The notes under the pieces were generated by a model. That model worked only from the letters and a program-made list of their open reading frames with translations. It did no database searches and was not told where the DNA came from. The translations under genes were made by a program, and so were the position numbers. From Roseiarcus sp963829505 (GTDB taxonomy: Bacteria; Pseudomonadota; Alphaproteobacteria; Rhizobiales; Beijerinckiaceae), in NCBI GenBank assembly GCA_963829505.1, contig CAWHIL010000003.1:868001-932000 (forward strand): a stretch of DNA of 64,000 bases. Direction: 5' to 3'. Below are positions 16,139-25,739 of the stretch, one piece after another. How positions within the stretch are numbered: the first letter of the stretch is position 1; each line of letters opens with the position of its first letter.

Positions 16139-17014
16139 ATGAGCGCCACGCTTGGAGCCGGTCACGCGGCCGGGGAGGAGGGGCGTTCGCTGGCGGTGTC
16201 CTCGCTCGCCTGCATGGGCGTGGTGTTCGGCGACATCGGCACGAGCCCGCTCTATACGCTCAACGTCGCCGCCAAGGCCGCCAACCCGAACGGACAGGTG
16301 ACGCCGGAATCGGTCATCGGCATCGTGTCGCTGATCTTCTGGTCGCTGATCGTCGTCATCTCGATCAAATACGCGATCCTGATCATGCGGGCCGACAACC
16401 ACGGCGAGGGCGGCATTCTGGCCCTGCTCGCGCTCGTCAGCCCGCGCCGGGCGAAGCGCAGCCGGCGCCGCGCGACGCTCCTAATCAAGATCCGCGAGCG
16501 GACCTACGACTTCCTCGAGGGCCTGCGCTTCGCGCCGCCGACGCCCATTCCGGGCAACGCGGTCGTGCTCGGGCGCATGGCCAAGGCGGTGCCCTTGGCG
16601 CTGTCGCACAATGTCAATATGCAACCGGACGCTGCACGAGAAGGTGCTGCTCGTCGCACTCGTGTTGACGGAGATGCCGCGCCAGCCGGAAGAGGAGCGG
16701 ATCAGGGTCACCGTGATCGACGAAACGGAGGGGCTGACCCGCGCCGAACTGCGCTTCGGCTTCATGGAGCAGCCCGACGTGCCGCAGGAACTCACGGATG
16801 CGATGGCGCGCGGCGAACTCGAAAGGTTCGATCTCGACAAGGCGGTCTACTTCATCGGCCACGAGACCATCGTGCCGCTCGGCCGAAGCCAGGGTTGCCG
16901 CGCTGGCGCGAGGCGATCTTCGCCCTGATGCACCGCAACGCCCAGCGCCCGGGCGCCTATTTCCGCATCCCGAGCGCCCAGGTCATGGAGATCGGCGTCG
17001 AGATCGAGATTTGA
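16139..17014 (+). pseudogene. kup: kup potassium transporter remnant (internal deletion plus frameshifts)
   Basis: The N-terminal part (GVVFGDIGTSPLYTLN, then RADNHGEGGILALLAL) is the start of a Kup/KUP-family K+ uptake protein covering its first two helices. At about residue 108 (SPRRAKRSRRRATLL) the sequence jumps straight to the cytoplasmic C-terminal domain (RTYDFLEGL, then TPIPGNAVVL). Helices 3-12, some 340 residues, are missing. Beyond that the frame shifts by one extra base near 16622 and continues as NRTLHEKVLLVALVLTEMPR in the next frame. It shifts back near 16893 to end PRWREAIFALMHRN...EIEI at 17014. The two shifts compensate, but the deletion alone makes transport impossible. Full-length Kup is about 630 residues. 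Confidence 0.9.
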
Positions 17015-17029
17015 CGCGTCCTCATGCCG

Positions 17030-17120
17030 CCGTCATTGCGAGCGCAGCGAAGCAATCCATCACGGGTCAGCAACGGTTGCATCGTGGATTGCTTCGTCGC
17101 TTCACTCCTCGCAATGACGG
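17030..17120. repeat. REP-like palindromic repeat, family A
   Basis: Outer arms CCGTCATTGCGAG and CTCGCAATGACGG are perfect inverses. Inner arms GAAGCAATCCA and TGGATTGCTTC repeat the symmetry. The element lies between the kup remnant and the convergent otsA end, where it may act as a bidirectional terminator. A sister copy is at 55795-55882 and a half copy at 59799-59847. Confidence 0.8.
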
Positions 17121-17138
17121 CCGCGTGACCGCGGCCCC

Positions 17139-18584
17139 TCAAAGCTGCGGCTGCGGCTCCTGGCCCTGGGGGGCGAGCAGGGTGCGGAGGCTGTGCAGGA
17201 GACGGCGCGCGGGCGTCGTGCCGGCAAGGGCCATGAGGTAATCCTCGGCCCATTTCGAGATGTCGTTCTTGAGGAGATGCGCGGCCATCGGGGCGTAGCG
17301 TTCGCGGCGCTCCTCGAGCGGCATTTCGAGGGCGCGCTTCAGGGCCGCGGCGACCGCGTCGGATTCGTGCGGATTGATGATGAGGGCCCGATCGAGTTCG
17401 CGCGCCGCGCCGGCGAACTCGGAGAGTACGAGGACGCCCGGCGCATCCGGGTCCTGCGCCGCGACATATTCCTTGGCGACGAGGTTCATGCCGTCCCGCA
17501 GGGGGGTGACGAGGGCGACGTCGGCGGCGCGGTAGAGGCCCGCCAGAACCGTGCGCGAGTACGACCGGTTGACATAGCGGATCGGCGTCCAGGCGGCGTC
17601 GCCGAAGCGGCCGTTGACCCGGCCGATCAGCCCCGTCACCTCGGCCTCGATGTCCTTGTATTCTCTGACTTCGGTGCGGCTCTTCGGCGTGACCTGAAGG
17701 AAAGTCACCTTGCCATGCCACTCGGGACAATTCTCGAGGAACCGTTCGAACGCCTTGACCCGGTCGGGAATGCCCTTCGAATAGTCGAGCCGGTCGACGC
17801 CGAGCACGAGCTTGTTGCCGCCGAGGCTCTCCTTGACGAGCTCGATCATGGCCGAGCGGCCGGCGTTGCGGGCGAGACGCATGTAGGTCTTCGTCTCGAT
17901 GCTGACCGCGAACACGCCCAGCTTTACGCGCCGCCCATCGATCTCGAGCGCGTCGCCGCGCGGCTGCGCCCCGCGCGCCATCAGGTAGCGGCCGAAATTG
18001 TCGCGGTCGTTGGCGGTCTGAAAGCCGACGAGATCGTAGCTCGCGAGGCTGCCGAAGATGACGTCGTGCAGCGGCAGCGTCTGAATGATGTCCGGGGGCG
18101 CGCACGGCGTGTGGAGGAAGAACCCGATCCGGTTGCGGTGGCCGCGCGATCTAAGTTCGCGCCCGAGCAGCATCAGGTGATAATCGTGCACCCAGATGAT
18201 GTCGTCCTCGCCGATCAGCGGGCTGAGCTGGTCGGCGAACATCTGGTTGACGCGAAGGTAGCCGCTGGCGTCGGCGCGGGTATATTCCTGAAGGTCGACC
18301 CGGTAGTGCAGGATCGGCCACAGCACGCTGTTGGCGAGGCCGTTGTAATATTCCTGCACGTCGTTCTGCGACAAGTCGACGAGGACATAGGTCACGTTCT
18401 TGACATCGATGATCCTCGGCTCGGGCCGAGGCACTTCTGCCACCTTGCCGCTCCACCCGAACCATATGCCCTTGCGGTTCTTCAAGGCCGCCTTCACCGC
18501 CACCGCCATACCGCCCGGCGCCGGCGCATCCTGCGGGTTCGGTGGGGCAACGCGGTTGGAAACGATGATCAGCCGCGCGCCCAT
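17139..18584 (-). CDS. otsA: Trehalose-6-phosphate synthase
   Basis: A 481-residue GT20 glycosyltransferase that joins UDP-glucose and glucose-6-phosphate to trehalose-6-phosphate. It has the N-terminal IIVSNRVA, VHDYHLMLLG in the sugar-phosphate site, GVDRLDYSKGIP for the UDP-glucose phosphates and PLRDGMNLVAKEY with the family Asp/Glu. The ATG at 18584 has a strong GGAGG. It overlaps the end of the upstream GH15 gene by 16 bp, so the three trehalose genes form one operon read right to left. The product supports osmotic and desiccation tolerance. Phosphate removal would need OtsB, which is broken here. Confidence 0.95.
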   Translation of the reverse strand: MGARLIIVSNRVAPPNPQDAPAPGGMAVAVKAALKNRKGIWFGWSGKVAEVPRPEPRIIDVKNVTYVLVDLSQNDVQEYYNGLANSVLWPILHYRVDLQEYTRADASGYLRVNQMFADQLSPLIGEDDIIWVHDYHLMLLGRELRSRGHRNRIGFFLHTPCAPPDIIQTLPLHDVIFGSLASYDLVGFQTANDRDNFGRYLMARGAQPRGDALEIDGRRVKLGVFAVSIETKTYMRLARNAGRSAMIELVKESLGGNKLVLGVDRLDYSKGIPDRVKAFERFLENCPEWHGKVTFLQVTPKSRTEVREYKDIEAEVTGLIGRVNGRFGDAAWTPIRYVNRSYSRTVLAGLYRAADVALVTPLRDGMNLVAKEYVAAQDPDAPGVLVLSEFAGAARELDRALIINPHESDAVAAALKRALEMPLEERRERYAPMAAHLLKNDISKWAEDYLMALAGTTPARRLLHSLRTLLAPQGQEPQPQL

Positions 18585-20374
18585 GCTTCCTCCCAACTCG
18601 ACGACAATCGCGTCGCGGTGTTGATGATCCCAGCCATCGAATAGGTTTGCGGCAGGTTTCCCCAGAGCTGCCCGGTGTCGGTCTGCACGTCCTCGGAGAG
18701 GATGCCATAGGCGTTGCGGTTGCCGAGCACGGATTCGAACAGTTCGCGCGCCTCGCTCTTGCGGCCGATGCGGGCGAGCGCGTCGATGTACCAGAAGCTG
18801 CAGGCGAGGAACGCCGTCTCGGGCGTGCCGAAATCGTCGGGAGCGATGTAGCGCATGATCCGGCCCTTGCGCATGAGGTCGCGGCCGATCGCCTCGGTGG
18901 TCGAGACGAAACGCGGGTCGGTCGCATCGAGGAGCCCAAGCTCCGAGACGAGCAGCACGCTCGCGTCGAGGGCCGGCTCGCCGAAGGCCCCGGTCAGCGC
19001 GCCCTGCCGCTCGTCCCAGGCTTCGGCGAGGATTCTCTCGCGCAGCGTCTTCGCCTTTGCGCTCCATGCCTCGGCGCGGTCGGCGAAGCCGAGACGGCGC
19101 GCGATCTTGGCGAGACGATCGCAGGCGGTCCAGCAGAGCGAGGCGGAATAGGTGTGCGGCCGGGCGATGGTGCGATATTCCCAGAGGCCCGCGTCCGGCT
19201 CGAAGGCGACCGCGTAGGCCGCTTCGCCGAGCTTCTCGAGCATGCGGAAGAGCGGCTCGTCGCCCATCTGCGGCAGGCGCTCGTCGACGAACATCTGCGC
19301 CGCCGCCAGCACCACGCTGCCGTAGACGTCGTTCTGCGTCTGGATCGCCGCCTGGTTGCCTACCCGGACCGGACCCGAGTTCAAAAATCCCTTGAGGTCG
19401 GGCGCCGTCGTCTCGTCGAGCGGCGTGAACGGCACGATCCCGTGCACCGGCCGCATGGCGTGGCCGTCGGCCGAGATCGTGGTGATGTAGTGGATATAGG
19501 ATTCCATCGTCTGCGTGGCGCCGAGCCGGTTCAGCGCGTCAACGACGAAGAAAGCGTCCCGCAGCCAGCAGAAGCGGTAGTCCCAGTTGCGCGACGAGCC
19601 CGGCGCCTCGGGAATGGAGGTCGTGTGCGCGGCGACGATCGCGCCGGTCTCCATGAAGGAGCAGAGTTTCAGCGTGATCGCCGCCCGCACGACGGCCGAT
19701 TGCCATTCGAACGGAACGGCGAGGTTGCGCGACCAGTCGAGCCAGTGATCCCGCGTCCGGTCCAGGAACTCGCGGCAGGTGGCGTCGATGGCGGTCAGAA
19801 AGGGCTCGTCCTGGCCGAAGACGAGATTGATCGGATGCGTCAGCGGAAAGACGATCTCGTTGACGATATAGGACATCGGCGCATCGGTCGTGAGGCGCAT
19901 CACCTGCGGTCCGCCCTCGTAGCGGATATGGTTCGAACCGAAGACGACGGTCTTGGTCGGGCGCCCGTAATTGTGGGTCGGCCGGACGCGAATGACGATC
20001 CGCGGCATCCCCGCCAGCGGCTCGATCCGGCGGATGATCTGCGGCGGCCGGAAGGCGCGCTCGAAGCGGTCGAAGCGCGGCGCGAAATCGGTGATGCGGA
20101 CCTTGGCGCCGTCCTCGTCGGTCAGAATGGTCTCGACGATCGCAGTGTTGCGGAGGTAGCTCGACTGAATGTCCGCCAGGCGATTGATCCTGACGTCGCA
20201 AAAGCCCTTCTCCTCGTCGCCCGAGATCAGCCGCGAGAACACCGGATCGCCGTCGAAGCGCGGAAAACACCACCAGACGATGCTCGCCTGCGCATCGACA
20301 AAGGCGGCGACGCAGCTGTTTCCGATGAGCGCGAGGTCGAGCGGCTGCCGGCTCGACGCCTCCTGAGGCGTCAT
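18569..20374 (-). CDS. Glycoside hydrolase family 15 protein (trehalase/glucoamylase-like)
   Basis: A 601-residue soluble enzyme with an N-terminal beta-sandwich domain (IGNSCVAAFVDAQASIVWWCFPRF is the usual family opening) and a C-terminal (alpha/alpha)6 barrel from about 250. The barrel contains NWDYRFCWLRDA, the substrate-binding signature of bacterial GH15, and acidic residues in ILSEDVQTDTG. Relatives are annotated as glucoamylase, dextranase or trehalase. Location between otsB and otsA favours trehalose or a related alpha-glucan as substrate, by inference. ATG 20374 overlaps the otsB stop (ATGA). Confidence 0.9.
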   Translation of the reverse strand: MTPQEASSRQPLDLALIGNSCVAAFVDAQASIVWWCFPRFDGDPVFSRLISGDEEKGFCDVRINRLADIQSSYLRNTAIVETILTDEDGAKVRITDFAPRFDRFERAFRPPQIIRRIEPLAGMPRIVIRVRPTHNYGRPTKTVVFGSNHIRYEGGPQVMRLTTDAPMSYIVNEIVFPLTHPINLVFGQDEPFLTAIDATCREFLDRTRDHWLDWSRNLAVPFEWQSAVVRAAITLKLCSFMETGAIVAAHTTSIPEAPGSSRNWDYRFCWLRDAFFVVDALNRLGATQTMESYIHYITTISADGHAMRPVHGIVPFTPLDETTAPDLKGFLNSGPVRVGNQAAIQTQNDVYGSVVLAAAQMFVDERLPQMGDEPLFRMLEKLGEAAYAVAFEPDAGLWEYRTIARPHTYSASLCWTACDRLAKIARRLGFADRAEAWSAKAKTLRERILAEAWDERQGALTGAFGEPALDASVLLVSELGLLDATDPRFVSTTEAIGRDLMRKGRIMRYIAPDDFGTPETAFLACSFWYIDALARIGRKSEARELFESVLGNRNAYGILSEDVQTDTGQLWGNLPQTYSMAGIINTATRLSSSWEEAWARG

Positions 20375-21157
20375 CTGGGCGCGCCGCCGGCCGCAAACGA
20401 CGTGAGCCACCGGCGAACCGCCTCGGGACTGGCGAACGTCGCCTCGGCCCCGGGCCGCGGCTCGCCCACAGAATAGCCGCGGCCGCCGAGAGCGGCGACA
20501 GCGGCGAAACCCGTTTCGTCCGTCTCGTCGTCGCCGATGAAGACGGGCGTGCGTCCCTTGAATGGCGGACTTCGAGAAACCGCCGGATCGCTTGCCCCTT
20601 GTCGAACTGGGACAGCTTCAGTTCGAACGCGGAATGGGCTCCCAGCATCGCAATCCCTGCCTGCGGCGACGTTCGGAGGAGCCGCTCGAGCCGTGCTTTG
20701 AGCGTACCTTCGGCCCACGGAGCCTCGCGGTAGTGCACGGCGTAGCTGTAACGTTTGTTTTCAGCGAAGGTTCCGGGAAGGTCGGCCAAGACCTCGGCAA
20801 GCTCCGTCCAGAGCGCCGGCGGCAACGGGCCGACCGCTTCCGCGACAGCGGCCTCGCCCTTCGGGTCGAGCCTGAGTTCGGCGCCGTGGACGCCGCTCGC
20901 CGCGAAGTCTTCAGCGGCGCGAACAGACGGTCGAGGTCGGCGAGCGGTCGTCCGCTGACGAGCGCGAGCGCGCCGCCGGTCGCCGCCTCGGCGCGTTTCA
21001 GGTTCGCGACCAGCCCCTCCGGCACGACGACCGCATCGGGGCGCTCGGCGATGTCGATGAGCGTTCCGTCGACATCGAGAAAGAGGGCGACCTGGGCCGC
21101 CTCGACGCCCATCCGCAAGGGTGCGTGGACGCCGGCCATCTCGAACACTGTTCGCAA
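20371..21157 (-). pseudogene. otsB: Trehalose-phosphatase with two frameshifts
   Basis: Three consecutive pieces in three frames together make one HAD-superfamily OtsB. Piece 1 starts at a TTG (21157) with GGAGG and contains ALFLDVDGTLIDIAERPDAV and SGRPLADLDRLF. The frame is lost near 20905-20912. Piece 2 runs ASGVHGAELRLDP, then PPALWTELAEVL, ENKRYSYAVHYR and KGQAIRRFLE, and is lost near 20569. Piece 3 is FKGRTPVFIGDDETDETGF to the stop at 20371. Each shift equals one missing base. All catalytic motifs (DVDGT, GDDETDE) survive in sequence, so this is either a recent pseudogene or sequencing error. Intact, it would dephosphorylate trehalose-6-phosphate. Confidence 0.85.
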
Positions 21158-21391
21158 ATCTCGCCTCCGGTCCGATCGCGGCCGTCGCTATCTACGCTTA
21201 GGGGCGGCAGCGTGTTCCAATTGTGGCCGGCAAGCCCTCTGCGAGCCCGGAGAGGATGCGACAATCGGCTCGCAATGCAGTGGTTGGCGTCAGACCGGCG
21301 TATTAAAAATCCAGCCTCGCAACGTCTTTCGGCGTAGGCGCGCCTCGCGTAAAGTGGACGCTCAAAAGGGGGCGGAGTCTCGAGGGTCACG

Positions 21392-24300
21392 ATGTCGGCG
21401 AACGACGAAGCGTCCAGGGAGGCGGGAGCAGGGGGCGGCGAGCGGCCGTTGAGGCGATTTCCGACGGTGGGCATCGGCGCATCCGCGGGCGGCGTAAACG
21501 CGCTGCAACGCTTCTTCGAGGTCTTGCCGAACGACGTCGACGCGGCCTTTGTCGTTGTCGTGCATCTCGATCCGGCGCATGAGAGCGAGCTGCCGGCCAT
21601 TCTCGCGACCCGCACCAGGATGCCGGTCACCCAGGTCACCGGGCGCACCCGCCTCGAACCCGGGCACGTCTACGTCATCCCGCCGAACCGGCAGCTTCTC
21701 CTCACCGACCAGCACCTGGCGCTCGCCGAATTCGACGAACCGCGCTGGCAGCGGGCGCCGATAGACCTCTTTTTCCGCTCGCTGGCGGCGCAGCGGGGCG
21801 ACGATTTCGCCATCGTCTTCTCGGGGGCGGGATCGGACGGCGCGGTCGGCATAAAGGCGATAAAGGAAGCGGGCGGCATCATTGTCGTCCAGGACCCCGA
21901 CGAGGCCGAGTACAGCGCCATGCCGCGCGCCGCGATCGCGACCGGAATCGCCGATTTCATCCTTCCGATCCGCGAGATCGCGACGAAACTGCCAGAAATC
22001 ATCCACGACCGGGGTCAGGGGCCGACCGACGTTCTGAGCGAAGCGGAAACCGAGGCGATGCTGCGCATCCTGTCGCATTTGCGGGTGCGCACCGGACACG
22101 ACTTCTCCGCCTACAAGAAATCGACGGTCAGACGCCGGATCGCGCGGCGGATGCAAGTCCAGCGCGCCTCGACCCTAGCCGATTATCTCACGATCCTGCG
22201 CGAGAGCGGGGCGGAGGCGCAGGCGCTGTTCGCCGATCTTTTGATCTCCGTCACGACCTTCTTTCGCGACGTGCCCGCCTTCGAGAAACTGGCGAAGATC
22301 GCGGTGCCGGTCCTCTTCGAGGATAAAGGGGCGGCCAACTCCATCCGGGCCTGGGTGCCCGGCTGCGCCACTGGCGAGGAGGCCTATTCGATCGCGATTC
22401 TGCTTCTTGAGGAGTTGGGCAAGCGTGACATCCGCTGCGAGATCCAGGTGTTCGCCTCCGACCTCGACGAGGTGGCGCTCGGCCTTGCCCGCGAGGGCCG
22501 CTATCCGTTTGCGATCGAAGCCGACCTGACCGAGGAGCGGCTCAAGCGTTTCTTTACCCGGGAGAGCGACCACTACCGCGTGACCCGCGAATTGCGCGAC
22601 GCCGTGCTCTTCGCCCGCCACAGCCTGCTCAAGGACCCGCCGTTTTCGCGCGCCGATCTCATCTCCTGCCGCAACGTGCTGATCTATCTCGACCGCGAGC
22701 TTCAGCAGCAGGTCTGCGCCACGTTTCACTTCGCATTGAGGTCGAACGGCTATCTCTTTCTCGGCTCCTCGGAGAACGCCGACCACCCGCACGGGATGTT
22801 CCGCGCCGTCGACCGCGAGGCGCGCATTTATCAGCGGATGCAGGTCCCGACCGACATCCGCGTGACGGCGCGGCTCGCGCCGTCGTTGCACGGCGTCGAG
22901 CCGCTGCCCCCGCGATCGCCGGCGCCCTTGCGCGCCGCGAACGAGGCCGCCGCCCACCGCGACGCGCTCGAGTCGCTCGCCCCGCCGAGCGTGGTCGTGG
23001 ACGAATCCTATCGGGTGCTGCATCTCTCGGACCGCGCCGGACGTTACCTGCAACCCTCCGCCGGAACCCTGGTCAACGACGTTACCGAGCTTGCGCGCGA
23101 GGAACTGCGCTTAGATCTGCGCGCCTCCCTCCACCGGGCTTTCGTGCGCAACGAGCCGAGTCTGAGCGGCCCGATCGCGGTCCGCTTCAATGGCTCGGCC
23201 CGGCGCGTCTACCTCCAGGCGAAACCGGTGGCGCACAATCTCGAGCGCAACGCGGACGGTCATCGTCTTTTTCTTCGAGGGCGAGACGCTCGGCGAATCG
23301 CCGGGAAGCCCGGGTCTCGAGGAAGGCTCTCCCAGCGACCAGGTGCAGCAGCTTCAGCAGGAGCTTCAGTTCACCCAGTCGCAGCTTCGCACCTCGCGCG
23401 AGGAATACGAGGGAGCGAACGAGGAGTTGCGCGCCGCCAACGAGGAATTGCAGTCGATCAACGAGGAATACCGCTCGACGGCGGAGGAGCTCGAGACCAG
23501 CAAGGAAGAGCTTCAGTCGATCAACGAGGAGCTGCAGACCGTCAACAGCGAATTGAAGACGAAACTCGACAGCGTGTCGCGCGCCCACAGCGACATCCAG
23601 AACCTCATGGCGGCGACGGACGTTGGCATCCTCTTCCTCGACGCGCAGCTCAAGATCAACCGCTTCACGCCGCTCGTCACGCGCCTCTTCAGCATCGGCG
23701 CCGGCGACGAGGGCCGGTCGATCACCGACTTCACCCACGGCCTCGACTACGACGGCCTGGCCGAGGATGCGCGCAAGGTGATGCGAGACCTCGTGACAAG
23801 CGAGCGCGAGGTGAAGAGCCGCGCGGGCGACTGGTACCTCATGCGCATGCGCCCCTACCGGACGGTCGAAGACAAGATCGACGGCGTCGTCGTCACCTTC
23901 GTCGATATCGGCGAGCGCAAACGCGCCGCGGACGCCTCGCGCGACAGCGAGGCGCGTACGCGCGCCGTCATCGACGGCGTTGCGGATTCGATCATCACCA
24001 TCGACGAGCACGGGGCCGTCCAGTCGGTGAACGCGGCGACGACGCGGATGTTCGGCCACGCGCCGGCCGAAATCATTGGGCGGAACGTCAGCGTGCTTGT
24101 TCCCGATCCGCGTCACGCGCTGCCGGACGCCTTCGTTACGGGTTCGTCGGAAGGAGGAAACCGGATCGGCGCGAGCCGGGAGGTCGAAGGCCGCCGCAAG
24201 GATGGTTCGAGCTTCCCCGTCGAACTCAGCGTGTCGGAGATTCGCCACGGCAAGGAGCTGCTTTTCATCGGCTTCGCCCGTGATCTCAGCGAGCGGCGCC

Positions 24301-25034
24301 GGTTCGAGGCGAGGCTCAGCAAGCTCCACGCCAATCGCCTCGATTCGATGGCAGACATGGCCACGGCGCTGGCGCACGAACTGAACCAGCCGCTCGCCGC
24401 CGCGACCAATTATTTCGCTCTCGCCCGCCAGATCGCCGGCGCGGGGTCGCAACCGCCAATGCTCGAGGAGGCGCTCGAAAAGGCATCGGGCCAGCTGCTC
24501 CGCGCCGGGCAGATCATCGCGCATCTGCGCGAGTTCATAACGCGGGGCGAGCCGAACAGGGTCGAGCAGAGCCTGCACGCGCTGATCCGCAGCGCCTGTG
24601 ACCTGGTCGCGCCGCTGATGCGCGAACTGAGCGTCGAACTGACGCTGCGCCTCGATGCGGCCGAGGACGAAGTGCTCGCAGACCGCATCCACATCGAACA
24701 GGCGCTGATCAACCTGATCCGTAACGCGATGGAGGCGATGGAGAACTCGGACGAGCGAAAGCTCGCGATCTCGACATCGCTGCAGGACGGCATGATCCGA
24801 ACCGACGTGATCGACACGGGTCGTGGCCTTTCGGAGCAGTCGAACGCCGACCTGTTCGTGCCTTTCACCTCGACAAAGCGCACAGGCCTCGGCGTTGGAC
24901 TGTCCATCTCGCGGTCGATCATCGGGGCGCACTACGGCGCGATCTGGGCGGAACCCAATCCCGCCGGCCGTGGCGCACAATTCAGCTTCACTCTGCCGCT
25001 CGGCCGGTTGGAGAAAGCTGAATATGCGCAATGA
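21392..25034 (+). pseudogene. CheB-CheR-PAS-histidine kinase fusion with one frameshift
   Basis: The first piece (from ATG 21392) has a CheB methylesterase domain (GASAGGV with Ser31, His58 of VVHLDP, SGAGSDG). It then has a CheR methyltransferase domain (CATGEEAYSIA, SDLDEVAL, CRNVLIYLD) and a PAS-like segment. Between 23231 and 23262 the frame shifts by one base. The sequence resumes in the next frame with TVIVFFFEGE, a coiled coil full of EELQSINEE-type heptads, two PAS domains, a kinase H box (LAHELNQPLAAATNY) and an HATPase with NLIRNAMEAM, DTGRGLS and GVGLSIS, ending at 25034. Rejoined it is about 1210 residues. The kinase and last PAS resemble FixL. If unrepaired, the N-terminal piece would read on out of frame to 24283. 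Confidence 0.88.
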
Positions 25035-25161
25035 GAAGTCGTCTGCCGGAGCGGCGGGGCGGCAAAAGGATGTTATCGAAAGGAACAACTGGAGCGCTTC
25101 GCGATTGAACTGGCATCAGCGCGCAACTGAACCGGCTCGCAGGTTTCAGGACTTCGTCCAC

Positions 25162-25413
25162 ATGAAGACGCCAGCGGAGAGCCACGTCCGAACCGCTTTG
25201 CGGCGCGTGAAAACCGGGCGCCGGGTGGTCCTTGCGCAGCACGAGGTCATCGAACGGCTACGGGCGCACCACATTTCGACCGAGAAGGCGGAGGCGGTGC
25301 TTGATTGGCTGAACGAGCTTCAGCGCGATTTCGAGCACAACTACAGAACGCTGATCGGCGATGAGAATATGAGATTGAAGGCGACCGGCTATCGGGACCC
25401 TACCGAGAGGTGA
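25162..25413 (+). CDS. Small hypothetical protein downstream of the sensor fusion
   Basis: An 83-residue protein (MKTPAESHVRTALRRV...). It is helical and charged, with the block VLAQHEVIERLRAH and a C-terminal LDWLNELQRDFEHNYRTLI. The frame is open back to an ATG at 25024 that overlaps the end of the kinase gene. That extension looks non-coding, so I prefer 25162, although its ribosome site is weak. No domain is recognised. It ends in a convergent overlap with the next gene. Position suggests co-transcription with the sensor, but its role is unknown. Confidence 0.5.
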   Translation: MKTPAESHVRTALRRVKTGRRVVLAQHEVIERLRAHHISTEKAEAVLDWLNELQRDFEHNYRTLIGDENMRLKATGYRDPTER

Positions 25414-25645
25414 GCTTGGCCGCTTCCTGCCTGAGCCTGACCCGCGCTTCGATCTGAGCTTTTTGCGCCTGCTCGAATTGGTCGAGAAGCGTTCTCGCCT
25501 GTTCGGCCGGATGACCGACCTCCTCCAGCCGGGCGAGCAGCATCCGCTGCCGCTCGAGCCGCTCGCCGCCCTCGGAGACATGCCGTTCAGCCTGTGCCAG
25601 GGGTCCGTTCGAGATCGGGGAAGGGCGGCATTTCCAACAAATCAG
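25400..25645 (-). CDS. Small coiled-coil protein of a Hyphomicrobiales family
   Basis: The C-terminal 65 residues (QAERHVSEGGERLERQR, LEEVGHPAEQARTLLDQFEQAQ) match the pattern of a very common 70-90 residue helical protein in this order, in which xVxEGExxixRQ and xGHdTxxAxxLLxxFExxQ recur. The start is uncertain. No ATG, GTG or TTG lies suitably placed, so I give a CTG at 25645. An upstream in-frame ATG at 25795 would overlap the divergent cheB. The family has no assigned function. Confidence 0.6.
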   Translation of the reverse strand: MICWKCRPSPISNGPLAQAERHVSEGGERLERQRMLLARLEEVGHPAEQARTLLDQFEQAQKAQIEARVRLRQEAAKLTSR

Positions 25646-25739
25646 CGCGCGACCTCGAACGTTCCAACGCGGCGACGCCTGCGCCGGTTTCCGTGGAACT
25701 TTGCAGTCTTGCGGCGGTTTATGCCTTCGGAGGCCGATC

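Noticed and set aside
23944..24330. Calling the sensor an oxygen-binding FixL
   Set aside because: The proximal heme His does not align, and an N-terminal CheB-CheR fusion is not FixL architecture.
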